From: Orobanche coerulescens
Lineage: Eukaryota > Streptophyta > Magnoliopsida > Lamiales > Orobanchaceae
Reading direction: 5' to 3'
Length of the DNA stretch: 64,000 nt
Assembly: GCA_033398695.1 (NCBI GenBank)
Contig: CM065804.1
Coordinates: 9,595,001 to 9,659,000, forward strand
Shown here one piece after another: positions 11,183-21,772 of the stretch. Each line of letters opens with the position of its first letter. The stretch's first letter is position 1. The notes below the pieces were generated by a model. That model did no database searches. It saw only the letters and a list, made by a program, of their open reading frames with translations, and was not told the DNA's origin. Made by a program: the position numbers and the translations under genes.

Positions 11183-11330
11183 GTGCAGAATTATGCATGC
11201 AAGCAAGGCAAAAATACAAAGATGTAGTGATACGAATACGGGAAACCAATCATCGATTAATGCGTCACAAAGTCGAATCTTTACAAGATCGAATACACGA
11301 TAAATACACCATTATTATCCGGGCATTACA

Positions 11331-13091
11331 AAATATGCATGATATCTTTAGAAATAAATGATACTTTTCGTGTGAAAAAAAAAGTAGTGGCAATAGTTCC
11401 GGAAGACCCACTAAATTCCTCCATAGAGGGTTGAAGATTATGCACTATTATCTTCTAAGTATAGATAAATTTATGAATTTCAAAACTATCGCTTGAAATG
11501 TGTATGATTCCGAGATAATAAGTGAGACAAATGACATATGCAAGTTCTGGAGAAAAGAAATTGGTATTAGAGAAATTATCAATGTAAATGACGTATAAAA
11601 TTCACCACTTATTAGACCAGAAGTCTACTAATCCCAATACTTTCTATATTTACATGTTTAAAATTACATGTTTGATGTTAAAGTAGGGCTGGGATTTTTA
11701 CCCGAAGAACCGAATTTTAATAAGAACCGAACCGAAAAATTCGGTTCCGGTTCCGGTTTTTTATTATTAACCGGTTTCGGTTCTTAATTCGGTTCCTTTT
11801 TAATAATTCGGTTCCGGTTCCGGTTCCTGTTTTATGATATTAGAAAAAACCGGTTTGGAACCGGTTATATATATATATATATATTATATATATATAATAA
11901 TAAAAATAATATCATATATAAATTTTTACATAATATAGGTATTAAATAAAGCAAGTTAAATGTATTTTGTTCAAAATATTACACATTAAATTTGGTTTCT
12001 ACTCAAAAATCATTTTTTTTTTTACAAAATTCGGTTTTTTTACACAATTCGGTTCCGGTTCCTAATTCGGTTCCTGAAGAAAAACCGGTTTTTTCGGTTT
12101 TGGTTCCTAATTCGGTTCCTGAAAAAAAGTGGTCAAAAACCGAATCGGTTTATGTATTTAAAAACCGGTTCCGGTTCTTTAATTTTTTACCAAGAACCGA
12201 ACCGGTCCAAGCCCTATGTTAAAGTCTATTTATATCATGTTTATATTTTATTTAAATACATGTTTATTATGATATATATCCTGAAGATATATTAATACAA
12301 ATTCACACATGTTGTATGATAAATATCACAAATTACTAGTAAATATCATGAAGTACATTTATACACTTATAATTGTATTATTTTCAGTTGACCAATTTTC
12401 ATCAACATCCTATAGATGTTGGATTAATTGCATAATAATTATTGCACTCTCTTCTGGAAGAAGAGTAATAACGATAGTTATTAAATATTATATTGATGAT
12501 GATACATGTATCATTGATAAAGTATAAATATGGAGTTGAGAAAAATAGATGCTCTTAAAAGATATAATATTTCTCCGTAAAGGAGTAACTGCTACTATAT
12601 TTTAATATTTAAAGATAGAATATTATTGATATCTCTTGAAGTATATTATCGAATTTAAAATTCAATATAATAAAGGTTGATTATATCACAAACTCATTCA
12701 AGAACGAATTCGAGGTTGACATAGTTGTCTTTATTTTTATTTTGAATTCGAATCGTCATCAAAGTAAACTTTGAGTTTACATATTTTAAAAATTTATGAT
12801 TTGATATCGATAAAAGTGCATTATTTTGAATTCCGATAAGTAATTCAGTGTACATATCCTCCTTTATGGCTCTAACTGAATATTAAAATATGTCGAGTAT
12901 GATCCTCTTTATGACAATACCTAAAGTATTCATGGGTGATATGAATAAGATTGATATTGTAAGACAGGATCATTCCCGACATTAGGGGGAGGAAAGTATC
13001 AACCAATCAAGAAAATTATTTGAAAAATTATGAACTTGAAGTTCAAATGTTATTGATTTTGCAGAAACTGCAACCAATTATATGTATATAC
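11331..13091 (+). pseudogene. copia-1 internal region, part 2
   Basis: Continues the copia-1 sequence after the solo LTR. Near the right end (12960-13080) the plus strand encodes a decayed block that matches the pre-RT region of plant copia polyproteins. GGATCATTCCCGACATTAGG gives a PTLGG-like motif, and text near 13030 reads like the ELEVQ...LQKLAN segment. Many stops are present. It is interrupted by the hAT at 11684-12216 and cut at 13091 by the gypsy element G1. The piece that should follow (about 200 codons) is missing at the right side of G1. Confidence 0.6.
11684..12216. mobile_element. Non-autonomous hAT element, 8-bp TSD
   Basis: 533 bp with termini TAGGGCTGGG and CCAAGCCCTA, flanked by TGTTAAAG at 11676-11683 and 12217-12224. 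The interior is made of repeated accggttccggtt/aattcggttcc words around an AT-rich centre. No ORF is convincing. Confidence 0.85.
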
Positions 13092-14308
13092 TGTAACACC
13101 CCCAAGACGTTCAGGGCGTATTACAGCGCCGTGGACCCCACACTTTGGAATCCACCAGGCTAACAAACCGACCCGACAAACAACAAGGACATATATCACT
13201 AATAATCGAACAATTTCTCAAACCACGACATTCAAATAAAAGACTAAAATCCGACAATACAATCTGACATCAAATCTATTTCCCAAAACGGGTACACAAC
13301 ATTAACAAATTCAAAAAGGAAGTACTCGAGTACTTAAACCAATTTCATAATACAGAAATCCCAAAACAAGACATCAATAAATAAACGACAGGACATAACA
13401 CCAACAAATGACTACTGAACAGTATCATGCTTGCCCATCATCCTCATACGGATCGTATGCTCGCTTGTCTCCAAGACCTGTACCTGAAATACAAAAAAGT
13501 ATTTCCCCCATTTAAGGGGTTAGCGACAACTGCTAGTGCAAGTACAATCAATTTGAACTACCATTCTAATCAGATAAAAATATGCGCCAAAAATCATTTT
13601 AAAAATCATTTATATTGTGGAATATCTTACGGTGCACAAGCACAAAACACATTTCTCCAACAAAACATTTCAAAGTTAACCTCGGTACGAGACTCACGGC
13701 CACCGTACCCCACAGAGCCCCGTCGGACATCACTGGGTGGTTAACCATAGTTCGCGATATGAAACTCACGGCAACGTATCCCTAGAGGCCCCGTCGGACC
13801 ATCCCTAGGTGAACATACATATATACATCCGTACAACCACGAGAAGCCATAATTCAAATACTAGAACGCGTAAACAAATGTAAAGTACTTGCCTTTGAGA
13901 CATCTTCGAAGAATTTGGAATGAATAACGGCTACGAACGATCCGAATGGAAAACGACGGTTCCTAAATGAAGGATCAACATAACTCAGTCCTAACGGACA
14001 ATAATAGTCGAATGGAATACACCCATAACCCCGATTACAAACTACGACAATGAATGATCAATCGATACGGGCGAGGGTTTACACAAAACCTCCCCGAATC
14101 GATAATTCACGAATATAACTTGATGAAATGGATTGGGATTCACCAAATAACAACAATCTGTGAGGAATAATACAACATATATGGACAATTCGGAATTAAT
14201 CACGAAAAACCCGACCCCCCCCCCCAAATTAGACAAGTTTAGGGTTCCTGAAGAAAATACCTTGGAATCGGACGATGGAGGATGATTACGTTGATGCTAA
14301 TATGTTAT
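13092..14308 (-). mobile_element. G1 3' LTR, first part
   Basis: On the plus strand it begins TGTAACACCCCCAAGACG and matches 29040-29936 closely up to about 13995. It includes two degenerate tandem units around 13685-13810 (gactcacggccaccgta, ccccgtcggac). It ends in GTTAT (14304-14308), the target duplicated by element B. Confidence 0.85.
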
Positions 14309-15635
14309 TGTTGCGATATTTCTTACACGCAAGTGCACGTTATCGTTTACAAGTAATAAAGTGATAAGTAGAGTATCGTTCCCACGAGGACTGAATCTCT
14401 AACTACCGATTTTTATGTATTCCAGTTTTATTTGAACAATCGAATTTGGGTTTTGTAATTAATAACTAAAAGAATTACTAAAAGACTAAACAGTAGAAAA
14501 CGATATCTTGAATAAAGGGAAATCAAATGATGAATAAGTCTAGGATTCTGAATCCACCTCGGTTTATCCGAATTTACTCTCGATTATCCGTAATAAATAA
14601 TTTTCCCAATTTATTGAAGGCGGAGATTGCTAATATATTCTACCGCCTCTCCCGAGGTCAATAGATTTGTATAAAGGCGAATAATGCACTCTATCCCTAG
14701 GTGAATTAATTCGTCAAAAGGCGAAAAGCATAAAATCTCCAAAAGGCCACGTAGTTCCTATGAGTATATTCCTATCTCACAGAATAAAATGGTCCTCACC
14801 AATAGTTCCTCACCAATTCTCCTCTCCCGATTCGAATTGAATGATTAAAGCAATACAACTATTGGCTAGATAATTGCAAGCATTAAACACAATTGGGAAA
14901 ACTCAACAAAAAGGTAATTAATTGGACAATCTCAAGCAATTCGTCAAAACATAGGTTTCATCAAAACCCTAGATTAGGGTTTTAGCCTGACATACTAATA
15001 ATTGAAAATACAAAATAAATAAATGGAAGCATAAAAATCAAATGCAGATGAAGCTCGGATTCCTCCGTTCTTCAGCTTCCGCCCTCTGCCCTTGAAGTCT
15101 TCTACTTTCCTCCTCTTCTGCCGTCTCCAAGCTTAAGATCCCCAAAAGATAAAAGATCAAAGATAATTAATTAGGGTCTTAAACCCTTATTTATAGCTCA
15201 GCACATTCTCCAAATCGCGTTCGTATGAGTAGGTCGAAAACTGGCTTCGAAACGGCCCAAATCCGCGCGGACATACAAAAACCGCCTAGTGTGCCGCGGC
15301 GCACTAAATCTGTGCCGCGGCACACTGCCTTCAACTGGATGCCTGGGCATCATCAAATTCTTCTGTGCCGCGGCTCACCTGGACTGTGCCGCGGCACAGA
15401 GTATAGGTTACTTAGTGCCCGGCTGTGTGTCTTCCTGTGCCGCGGCCCTGCTTCCTTGTGTCGCGGCTCATAGCCAAAATTTGCCGTTTTCGCCCGTTTC
15501 GCCTCGTTTTAGCTTCCGGACTTCAATTTCCTGACAAACATACACAATTAAGGCATTAAAGGCTCATTTTATCAAATTCAGTCTCCAAAATAATACAAAA
15601 TAATGATAAATAAGCGTATAAAAATACGCCTAACA
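14309..15635 (-). mobile_element. Element B 3' LTR
   Basis: TGTTGCGATATTTC...ATACGCCTAACA on the plus strand. It contains a GCCGCGGC palindrome cluster (15287-15470). On the minus strand, TATAAATA (15188-15195) follows the cluster. Carries 21 bp more of the palindrome region than the other LTR (an extra gtgccgcggc unit near 15297). Confidence 0.9.
15285..15475 (-). promoter_or_regulatory. GTGCCGCGGCAC cluster in element B 3' LTR
   Basis: Six copies of a TGTGCCGCGGC word at about 15290, 15312, 15365, 15387 and 15436, with a decayed copy (tgtcgcggctca) at 15459. They lie 90-290 bp upstream of the minus-strand TATA box. The matching cluster in the 5' LTR is 23080-23245. Confidence 0.8.
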
Positions 15636-16907
15636 AATACCCCCAAACTTAAGCCTTTGCTTGTCCTCAAGCAAAAAGAATTAAATTCAATAAAAGAATG
15701 TCGTGAATAATCGTGCAACTCATAGTGTTCAACCTAATCAATACTATCCTGAAATTCTCTCTGAATAATACGAGTGTCATAATAGCGAGCTACACTTAGA
15801 ACACTGATCCCACAAAGTAATCAAGTTCAGTCCTAATTACTCGTTCATGAAGAAAGTCTAGCTCAAAGATTAACAAAACGTGAGTCAAATCGACCGTCAA
15901 TATGAAAGGCTAAAATAAACAAGCTAGTTCGTCTCGTTGCACAGTCTAATGGCAAACTTTTCACGAGTTTCATAAAAATAATCCTCGGACAGTATTCCCT
16001 TATATATATGCTCAAGAATTTGATTCGAGTTGACCACTAGGTTAGGATCTCGGGATGTTTCATCGGGATAATCCTAGGGTGGAACTTCCATTCTCATGTA
16101 TTGGGAAACCGTTTGACGTAAAAGACACTCATGGGGCACATGGATGCTTCTAGTTACTAAGTTCCCGTCTACAGCGGAGAAACAACTCGAATATATAATT
16201 TCCGCATGTCCGAATCAAGGTCGCCGTTTTACGCGAGAGTAAACAGCAGGTCACGCGAATACCCCCGGTTACTAGGCTCCCTAACATCGGCATGTGAAAT
16301 ATCTAAATCACTAGTCTAATCAGGGTCATCGTTTTACGCGAGAGTAAACAACGGGTCACGCGAATACCCCCGGTTACTAGACTTCCCTTCATAGAACAAA
16401 ATTATCTCGACTTTTGGGAAAAACTGACCGACTCTAAACTCACTCTAAGTGCCAACACGACTAATGTAACTGGACGACTAACTAACCGAAAAATGTAATC
16501 AAACGTATCGACGGTGATTTTAGAACAAGCATGTATCCTCTCTTATCCGCCAAGATCTCTACAATCACGAAAAAATTTTGGACCTAAATGAATACTAAGC
16601 AGAAACAGAAATTACTGACTACAACTCGACTAAAACTCGACCGTTTCTTCAGAGAGAAAAACAGTGTCGTAACATCAGTATTACACAAATAGAAGCACGA
16701 AAAAATTCACGAATAGAGAAAAATTAAGACAAGCAAGGCTATCGAAAAAAAATAACGCAAAGTAATGAAAAGTGCAACGAAATAAAGTACAGCAATGAAT
16801 GTAGCAACTGAAAGTAAACCCCCCCAAACTTAGGACGTACATTGACCTCAATGGACAAAATATGATATGCAGTAAAAGTAAAAGTCAAGTACTCCCCTCC
16901 AGTCCGC
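15636..16907 (-). other. Element B 3' untranslated region and polypurine tract
   Basis: Next to the LTR the minus strand reads AAGTTTGGGGGTATT, a polypurine tract. The rest is noncoding. It holds a direct repeat of about 60 bp (16205-16270 and 16320-16385) sharing gttttacgcgagagtaaaca and gaatacccccggttactag. ORFs here are short and unlikely. Confidence 0.6.
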
Positions 16908-17183
16908 TCACGAGCTGGTGCCGGCATCATCCGGTGAGGAGGGTGGTGTGGCTGGCCGGGCGGGTGCAATAAATGGCCCGTCCGGATGCATGATATGGGA
17001 CGTCCATGCTGCAAGGTGCTCCTGATGATAAGCGTCCCTCGCTGCCAGACGCCTCGCCTCTCGTCGGTTGGCCCGGCGGGCCTGCTCTCGCATCTCAGCT
17101 CTGACGGCAGCAATAACGCTCTCTCGCTCCGTCCGCTGCTCCTCTCGCATGGCAGCCAACAAACTCTCCCTCTCTCTCCTCAT
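16908..17183 (-). pseudogene. Displaced C-terminal part of element B ORF2
   Basis: Open frame of 91 codons starting at the exact overlap with the ORF2 stop, but in another frame. Its product continues the same composition: Arg/Glu-rich coiled-coil text (MRRERESLLAAMREEQRTER), then an Ala/Arg run and a Pro-rich tail (PARPATPPSSPDDAGTSS). The junction lies in a (CT)n tract at 17160-17240, a natural site for slippage. It is most simply read as the original C-terminus, put out of frame by a small indel. Confidence 0.55.
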
Positions 17184-18259
17184 CTCATCTCTCTCTCTCT
17201 CCTCGTCTCCTCTCTCAGCTCCTCTCTCTCTCTCCTCAAATCCTCCCTCAGCCCATCAAACATCTCCTGCAATCTCTCTCTGTCGGGCGGCGGGCCGGCA
17301 TCTCCATGTGTCAGCAAAAGAGGCTCGGGGGATCCCTCGTGGGCCTCCTCTAGCAGAAATCCTCTCCCCCGAGCGTGCGCCGGCGCTCCTCCCCACTGGT
17401 CAAAATGTGATATGATGCGGTGGTCGATCGGGGCCTGGGGGGCAAGCATCGGCTCGTCGTCTGACCACGTCAGCCCCGACTGCCGGCACAAAGCGCAGAT
17501 GAGAGAGGGGTGCTTCAACCCCGTCTTGGCCCCTCCCTGGATACACTGGAAGATAGATCGGACCAGGATGGGGGCCACATCGAAACGCAGCCCGGAAGTG
17601 ATAGCATAAAGTGTCCGGGCGCGGGAGAGAAAAACAGTACGGATCTGGGAGGTGGGGTCAATGCGTGCGCAGATAAAATAAAGCCAGGCACGCCCGAGCC
17701 GGCTGAGGCGCGAGCTCTTGAAGTGGAAAGTGGAAGATCCCTGTGCGCGCTGCTCCCAGTCGGAATCGGGCTGTGCAATAGTCTCGAGCAGGGCCTCATT
17801 CGTGAGGCTAGTCATCACTCGGTCATAGGCCGACTCATCTACCACCGGAAGCCCAAACAACCTCCGAATAGCAGCAGTGGAGAAATCAACTGTAACACCT
17901 CGGACATCGACCTGAGTCCGAGACTCTAATGACGGCAACGTATGGCCTGCCCGAATGTGCTTGATGAGTGCACCGGCGTAGAACTCCCTGACAATCGAGA
18001 TAACCACTGCTCTGGGTGCAGCAAATCTGGCCCACCCCATCTCATCAATCATGGTAAGCAATTCCCCGTCTTGGGGAGCTGGAGTAAATCCCCTCTCCGG
18101 GATAAGAGGTCGAGGCCGAATCTTCTCATTGAAGATCTTGTGAATTTCAGGGTCCGAAAACTGGTGCCCCTCCGACTCGGCCCGACTATGAGAGGTCTCC
18201 CCTCGAGTGGGGGATGACTGGGTCCTAGCTCTCTTGCTCAGCTTCTTTGTTCTCGCCAT
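17180..18259 (-). CDS. Element B ORF2, putative plant transposon protein (Transposase_32-like)
   Basis: 359 codons from ATG at 18257-18259 (MARTKKLSKRARTQSS). I prefer this start to an in-frame ATG at 18283 because TTTTATTTTTCAG just upstream (minus strand) is a good splice acceptor, so the upstream ATG would be intronic. A basic N-terminus is followed by a globular core with FYAGALIKHIRAGHTLPSLE, TQVDVRGVTVDFSTAAIRRLFG and GRAWLYFICARIDPTSQIRT. This is typical of the protein that plant annotation pipelines call 'putative plant transposon protein' (Pfam Transposase_32, to my knowledge). The C-terminus is Arg/Glu-rich coiled coil and appears frameshifted near 17180. The function is unknown; no DDE or RT motif was seen. 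Its place after gag-protease is where Athila elements carry an env-like ORF. A likely intron (donor GTATGTTCC near 18793, acceptor near 18268) precedes it. Confidence 0.7.
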   Translation of the reverse strand: MARTKKLSKRARTQSSPTRGETSHSRAESEGHQFSDPEIHKIFNEKIRPRPLIPERGFTPAPQDGELLTMIDEMGWARFAAPRAVVISIVREFYAGALIKHIRAGHTLPSLESRTQVDVRGVTVDFSTAAIRRLFGLPVVDESAYDRVMTSLTNEALLETIAQPDSDWEQRAQGSSTFHFKSSRLSRLGRAWLYFICARIDPTSQIRTVFLSRARTLYAITSGLRFDVAPILVRSIFQCIQGGAKTGLKHPSLICALCRQSGLTWSDDEPMLAPQAPIDHRIISHFDQWGGAPAHARGRGFLLEEAHEGSPEPLLLTHGDAGPPPDRERLQEMFDGLREDLRREREELREETRREREMR

Positions 18260-18950
18260 AGTCAGTCCTGAAAAATAAAACACCAGGGTTTATTTACGCA
18301 ACCAATAAAACAATAATCAACACTCGGTTAAAAATGTCCGGCCAGAAATCAAGAATTTAACAAGATAGCACATTCGTGAGAAAAGAATGAAATTGGACTT
18401 TAACGTTCAAACTGGACGTAAGGGTTGAGCTTGCTGTAATTTCATAATGAATACGTTGCACAAAGATTCAAAAGATTGCTTTACCAAAGAAAATTTTTTC
18501 ACTTAGACAATTTATCAAACACCTTAAGGGCACGAGTTTACTTGAAGAATAAACATGGCTATAGCTCGATTCAACCACCAAGAACAGAAACACAATTCAT
18601 TCATCATCAAAACAATGCACTCAATTCATTCATATTCCAAACTAACCATGAAAATTCGATTCAAACTACTATGTTATCCCCTAAACCATCCTAGAACTTT
18701 TTGAAGGAAAATAAACATGTTCAATCCATCCAAAGCCTAAACGACTTCAAATTTAAATGCATAAACAAGTAGATATTAGAGATTGGAACATACCTTGATT
18801 GGTTTGTGAAGAGTGCGAGAAGAAATCGCAAGAAAAAAAATGGAAGAGTGTTTCGGTCGGTCGCGCGCAGGGGAGGGAAAGGAACAGGAAGGGAAAACTT
18901 ACCTGGGTGGTCGGCCGATTGAGAGTTATAAGGTACAGCCCTTCGATTCA
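18260..18950 (-). promoter_or_regulatory. ORF2 5' leader with intron and internal promoter candidate
   Basis: Minus-strand order: CCTTATAACTC (TATA-like, 18926-18933), then a possible donor CCCAGGTAAGTTTT near 18892, a second donor AATCAAGGTATGTTCC near 18795, and an acceptor TTTTATTTTTCAG ending at about 18268, eight bases before the ORF2 ATG. Which donor is used cannot be told. Confidence 0.45.
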
Positions 18951-19195
18951 GATTGCAGCCGCGGCACAGCTCAAGTGTGTCGCGGCACCGAGTACAGTTC
19001 CTTTTCAGCTGTTCGCAAGTTTTGTTGTGCGCCGCGGCTCAGATTTCGTGTGCCGCGGCTCAGTGCTCAAGTGTGCCGAGGCTCATTTATGCCGTGCCGC
19101 AGCACAGAGTACAATTTGTTTAGCCCTCCCTTTCGAGCTGTGTGTGCCGCGGCTCACAATACTTGTGCCGCGGCTCAGGCTTCAGTTTCTCCCCT
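18951..19195 (-). promoter_or_regulatory. Internal GCCGCGGC palindrome cluster upstream of ORF2
   Basis: About eight copies of TGTGCCGCGGCTCA-type words, at about 18957, 18979, 19027, 19050, 19073 (decayed), 19094 (decayed), 19143 and 19165. These are the same words as in this element's LTR U3 region. Also shared with the LTR are gagtacag/gagtataggtt-like and ctgtgtgt pieces. On the minus strand the cluster is followed within about 30 bp by the TATA-like CCTTATAAC, copying the LTR order. Confidence 0.65.
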
Positions 19196-19332
19196 GGGAC
19201 TTTCCTGCACAGAATTTTGAGAAGAACACGTTAAAAGCGAGAGGCAGAAGCAAATTGAAGCACAAAAATGATGAAAAATAAAAATCAAGAATGCAAGAAA
19301 AATAAAGAAACGCAAAAATCTACAACTACGAA

Positions 19333-19368
19333 CTCGGGTTGCCTCCCGAGAAGCGCTAAGTTTATAGT
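19333..19368 (-). other. Conserved stem-loop AGCGCTT/GGGAGGCAACCC after gag
   Basis: The minus strand reads TTAGCGCTTCTCGGGAGG then CAACCCGAG. CTCGGG and CCCGAG form a perfect 6-bp stem around AGGCAA. Sequences of the form AGCGCTn...GGGAGGCAACCC are, to my knowledge, recurrent in Athila/Tat-lineage elements downstream of the gag-pol region. Here the motif sits just after the gag ORF stop. Confidence 0.55.
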
Positions 19369-19393
19369 CTTCAGCCGGACCTATTTGAAAATA

Positions 19394-21772
19394 TTAGTTC
19401 GCTTTTCGCAAACTCCATTTGGTTTCCGCCCCGTTCATCGAACCGTTCATATGGTTTTCAAAATTATGACCATCGGTCGTTAACGATTCGACTTTCGGTT
19501 CGGACATCAAATGTTGTTTGCGGAAAGGTTTCGACGTGAACAACTTCCCGAAACACCCGTTTTTCTCATGATTAGATATCCGTTTGAATTCCGGCTTGTT
19601 TCCCTCCTTCAGAAATGACTTCATGATCCCATCAGACTTGTCTGAGTGCTCGAGAAATGCTACTCGTTCTACATCTTTCTTAAAAATTGGACCATCTGAC
19701 ACAAAATCTGAATTTTTCGACCGACGATGCTTTCGGTGTCTTTCTTCAGCAACGGCATCCACCCTTTCAATTTGTGAGCCTTTATCAACATCTCCCGGAC
19801 ATGGAAAAGATTTGAATACTTGAAAAGTAACTTGCTCGTCTTGGACCCTCAGAGTCAACTCCCCTTTTTCCACGTCTATAAGGGTTCGGCCAGTCGCTAA
19901 AAATGGTCGTCCCAAGATGATTGGGATATCTTCATCTTCCTCCATGTCGAGTACGATGAAATCGGCCGGAAAGATGAACTTATCAACTTTGACTAATACA
20001 TCCTCAATCACTCCCCTTGGGTATTTGATAGATCGATCCGCCAACTGCAAGGAGACCGTCGTCGGCTTTGCTTCCAGCTTCTTAAAAATCGACAAAGGCA
20101 TGAGGTTAATACTAGCGCCGAGATCGCACAGTCCCTTATTAAAAGAGCGATTCCCCATGGTGCACGGTATGTTGAAGCTTCCCAGATCTTTCAATTTTGG
20201 TGGGAGCTTCTTTTGAAGAATTGCGCTGCATTCCTCCGTCAGGGCGACAGTTTCAAACTCCTCGAGTTTTCTTTTCTTCGACAATATCTCTTTCATGAAC
20301 TTAACGTAACTCGGCATATGTTCCAACGCGTCGGCGAACGGAATGTTAATGTGAAGCTTTTTGAACACGTCAAGGAACTTAGAGAATTGTTTATCTGCCT
20401 TTTTCTGTTGTAATCTCTGCGGAAACGGGACGGGGGGCACACATGTCTTCGGGTTATCTGGCAACGTTATTGAAGGTTTCAAATCTTGCGACTCCTCTGT
20501 CTCTAAATTATTCTTTTCCTCAATTTCCTTCTTCTTTTCACACCGCTCGGGCTGGTCGAACACCTCCTTCCCGCTTCTTAGACTGATCGCATTTAGACTC
20601 TCTCTAGGATTTGTCTCGGTCGTGCTAGGCAATGCTCCTTCCGGGCGGGCTGTCAACACATTAGCAATTTGGCCCAGCTGGACCTCCAAGTTTCGTATGG
20701 AAGCGGAATGGTTTTGCAATGTCGCTTCAGTACGGGTCATGAATTGACTCGTATTTGCCGCCAATTTTGCAAGTGCTTCCTCAAGAGAAACTTTGGGAGC
20801 GGGAGGGGGCTGCTGTTGGTTCTGAGCGAACGGGGGCTGGTTTGAGTTCTGTCCGTTTCTCCACGAAAAGTTGGGATGATTGCGCCACCCTGGATTATAC
20901 GTGTTGGAGTACAGATTATTCTGCCGATTTCCATTTCCCACGAATTGAGCCTGCTCCATCTGATGTTGCTCGAACGGGTTTCCAACTTGACACTCCGCGC
21001 TCGGGTGTGATCCGTTACACCAATTACATGTCTCTATGGTAACGGGGGAAGGCGCGTGCGAAAATGCTTGGAGCTGCTGAGTCAAGGCGGCGACTTGAGC
21101 AGACAATGTGGAAATCGGATCATTACTTGAAACTTCCATAACTCGCTTCGGTGTCAATCTTTCCGATGGCCATTGATATGCATTTGCGGCCATAGCTTCC
21201 AACAGCGAGTGTGCCTCGGCCATAGTCTTTCCCATCAAGGCCCCACCGGCGGCCGCATCTACGAGAGTGCGTGTAGAAGCACTTAAACCGTTGTAGAACG
21301 TCTGAATTTGAAGCCAGTCTGGAAGGCCGTGATGAGGGCATCTTCGTAACAAATCTTTATATCGCTCCCACGCCTCGTGGAGCGATTCCATGTCATATTG
21401 ATCAAAGGTGGTTATCTCGTTTCTCAACCTCGCCGTCTTAGAAGGTGGGAAGAATTTGGCAAGGAAGGCTTGCGCTAACTCTGCCCATGTTGTAATCGAC
21501 CCCGGCGGTAAGGAATTTAACCAGAATTTCGCTTTATCCCTCAAAGAGAAAGGGAAAAGCCTCAATCGGATGCCATCTTCGGTGACACCATTAGTCTTGA
21601 ACGTGTCACATATCTCAAGGAAAGAAGAAATATGAGCGTTTGGGTCGTCATTCGGCAATCCACAGAATTGGCTCGCCTGCACCATCTGAATGATCGCAGG
21701 CTTGATCTCAAAATTATTGGCTTGGATCGTGGGACGCCGAATTCCCGAAAAGTTTGCGTTGATCTGCGGCAT
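19394..21772 (-). CDS. gag: Element B Gag-protease polyprotein (Athila-type)
   Basis: 792-codon intact ORF. Residues about 30-190 are a retrotransposon gag domain (CGLPNDDPNAHISSFLEICD, FWLNSLPPGSITTWAELAQA, FYNGLSASTRTLVDAAAGGA). Near residue 246 there is a zinc-knuckle-like CNWCNGSHPSAEC (one residue short of the usual spacing). A Gln/Pro-rich linker follows, then SLNAISLRSGKE. A retropepsin-like domain near 560-680 has the active-site variant LCDLGASINLMPLSI (D-L-G-A-S) and the second strand IILGRPFLATGRTLIDV. These features are those of Athila-lineage Gag. The ORF ends after a short tail (KWSLRKAN) and no polymerase follows. Gag would form virus-like particles in the cytoplasm; protease would mature them. 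The intact ORF in a recent insertion suggests selection or recent mobility. Confidence 0.88.
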   Translation of the reverse strand: MPQINANFSGIRRPTIQANNFEIKPAIIQMVQASQFCGLPNDDPNAHISSFLEICDTFKTNGVTEDGIRLRLFPFSLRDKAKFWLNSLPPGSITTWAELAQAFLAKFFPPSKTARLRNEITTFDQYDMESLHEAWERYKDLLRRCPHHGLPDWLQIQTFYNGLSASTRTLVDAAAGGALMGKTMAEAHSLLEAMAANAYQWPSERLTPKRVMEVSSNDPISTLSAQVAALTQQLQAFSHAPSPVTIETCNWCNGSHPSAECQVGNPFEQHQMEQAQFVGNGNRQNNLYSNTYNPGWRNHPNFSWRNGQNSNQPPFAQNQQQPPPAPKVSLEEALAKLAANTSQFMTRTEATLQNHSASIRNLEVQLGQIANVLTARPEGALPSTTETNPRESLNAISLRSGKEVFDQPERCEKKKEIEEKNNLETEESQDLKPSITLPDNPKTCVPPVPFPQRLQQKKADKQFSKFLDVFKKLHINIPFADALEHMPSYVKFMKEILSKKRKLEEFETVALTEECSAILQKKLPPKLKDLGSFNIPCTMGNRSFNKGLCDLGASINLMPLSIFKKLEAKPTTVSLQLADRSIKYPRGVIEDVLVKVDKFIFPADFIVLDMEEDEDIPIILGRPFLATGRTLIDVEKGELTLRVQDEQVTFQVFKSFPCPGDVDKGSQIERVDAVAEERHRKHRRSKNSDFVSDGPIFKKDVERVAFLEHSDKSDGIMKSFLKEGNKPEFKRISNHEKNGCFGKLFTSKPFRKQHLMSEPKVESLTTDGHNFENHMNGSMNGAETKWSLRKAN

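Larger units (their letters stand above)
8903..11330 (-). mobile_element. Solo Ty3/gypsy LTR (Tekay-like), 5-bp TSD
   Basis: 2428 bp, TG...CA, flanked by AAATA at 8898-8902 and 11331-11335. On the minus strand it starts TGTAATGCCCGGATAATAAT and ends ...CGGCGCTGTAATTATTCC...GGGGTGTTACA, the same frame of termini as the other Tekay-like LTRs here (TGTAATRYCCG...GGTGTTACA). There is no internal region, so it is a product of LTR-LTR recombination. In LTR order it holds a palindrome cluster (11180-10790), then a TATA-like word (10770-10777), then a 66-bp tandem repeat (9540-9352). Confidence 0.85.

Noticed and set aside
8903..11330. Host gene promoter region with CGTACG elements
   Set aside because: TG...CA ends, 5-bp TSD and shared terminal sequence show that the whole 2.4 kb is a solo LTR.
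15225..15534. Cys/Arg-rich ORFs (LCRGT, CAAAH repeats), also at 18799-19281 and 23017-23305
   Set aside because: They arise from the tgtgccgcggc palindromes in the LTR and internal cluster, are on the strand opposite to the element, and vary between LTR copies.
16986..17609. 207-codon plus-strand ORF and 115-codon Ser/Leu-rich ORF
   Set aside because: Antisense shadow of ORF2; Ser/Leu richness comes from the CT tract.
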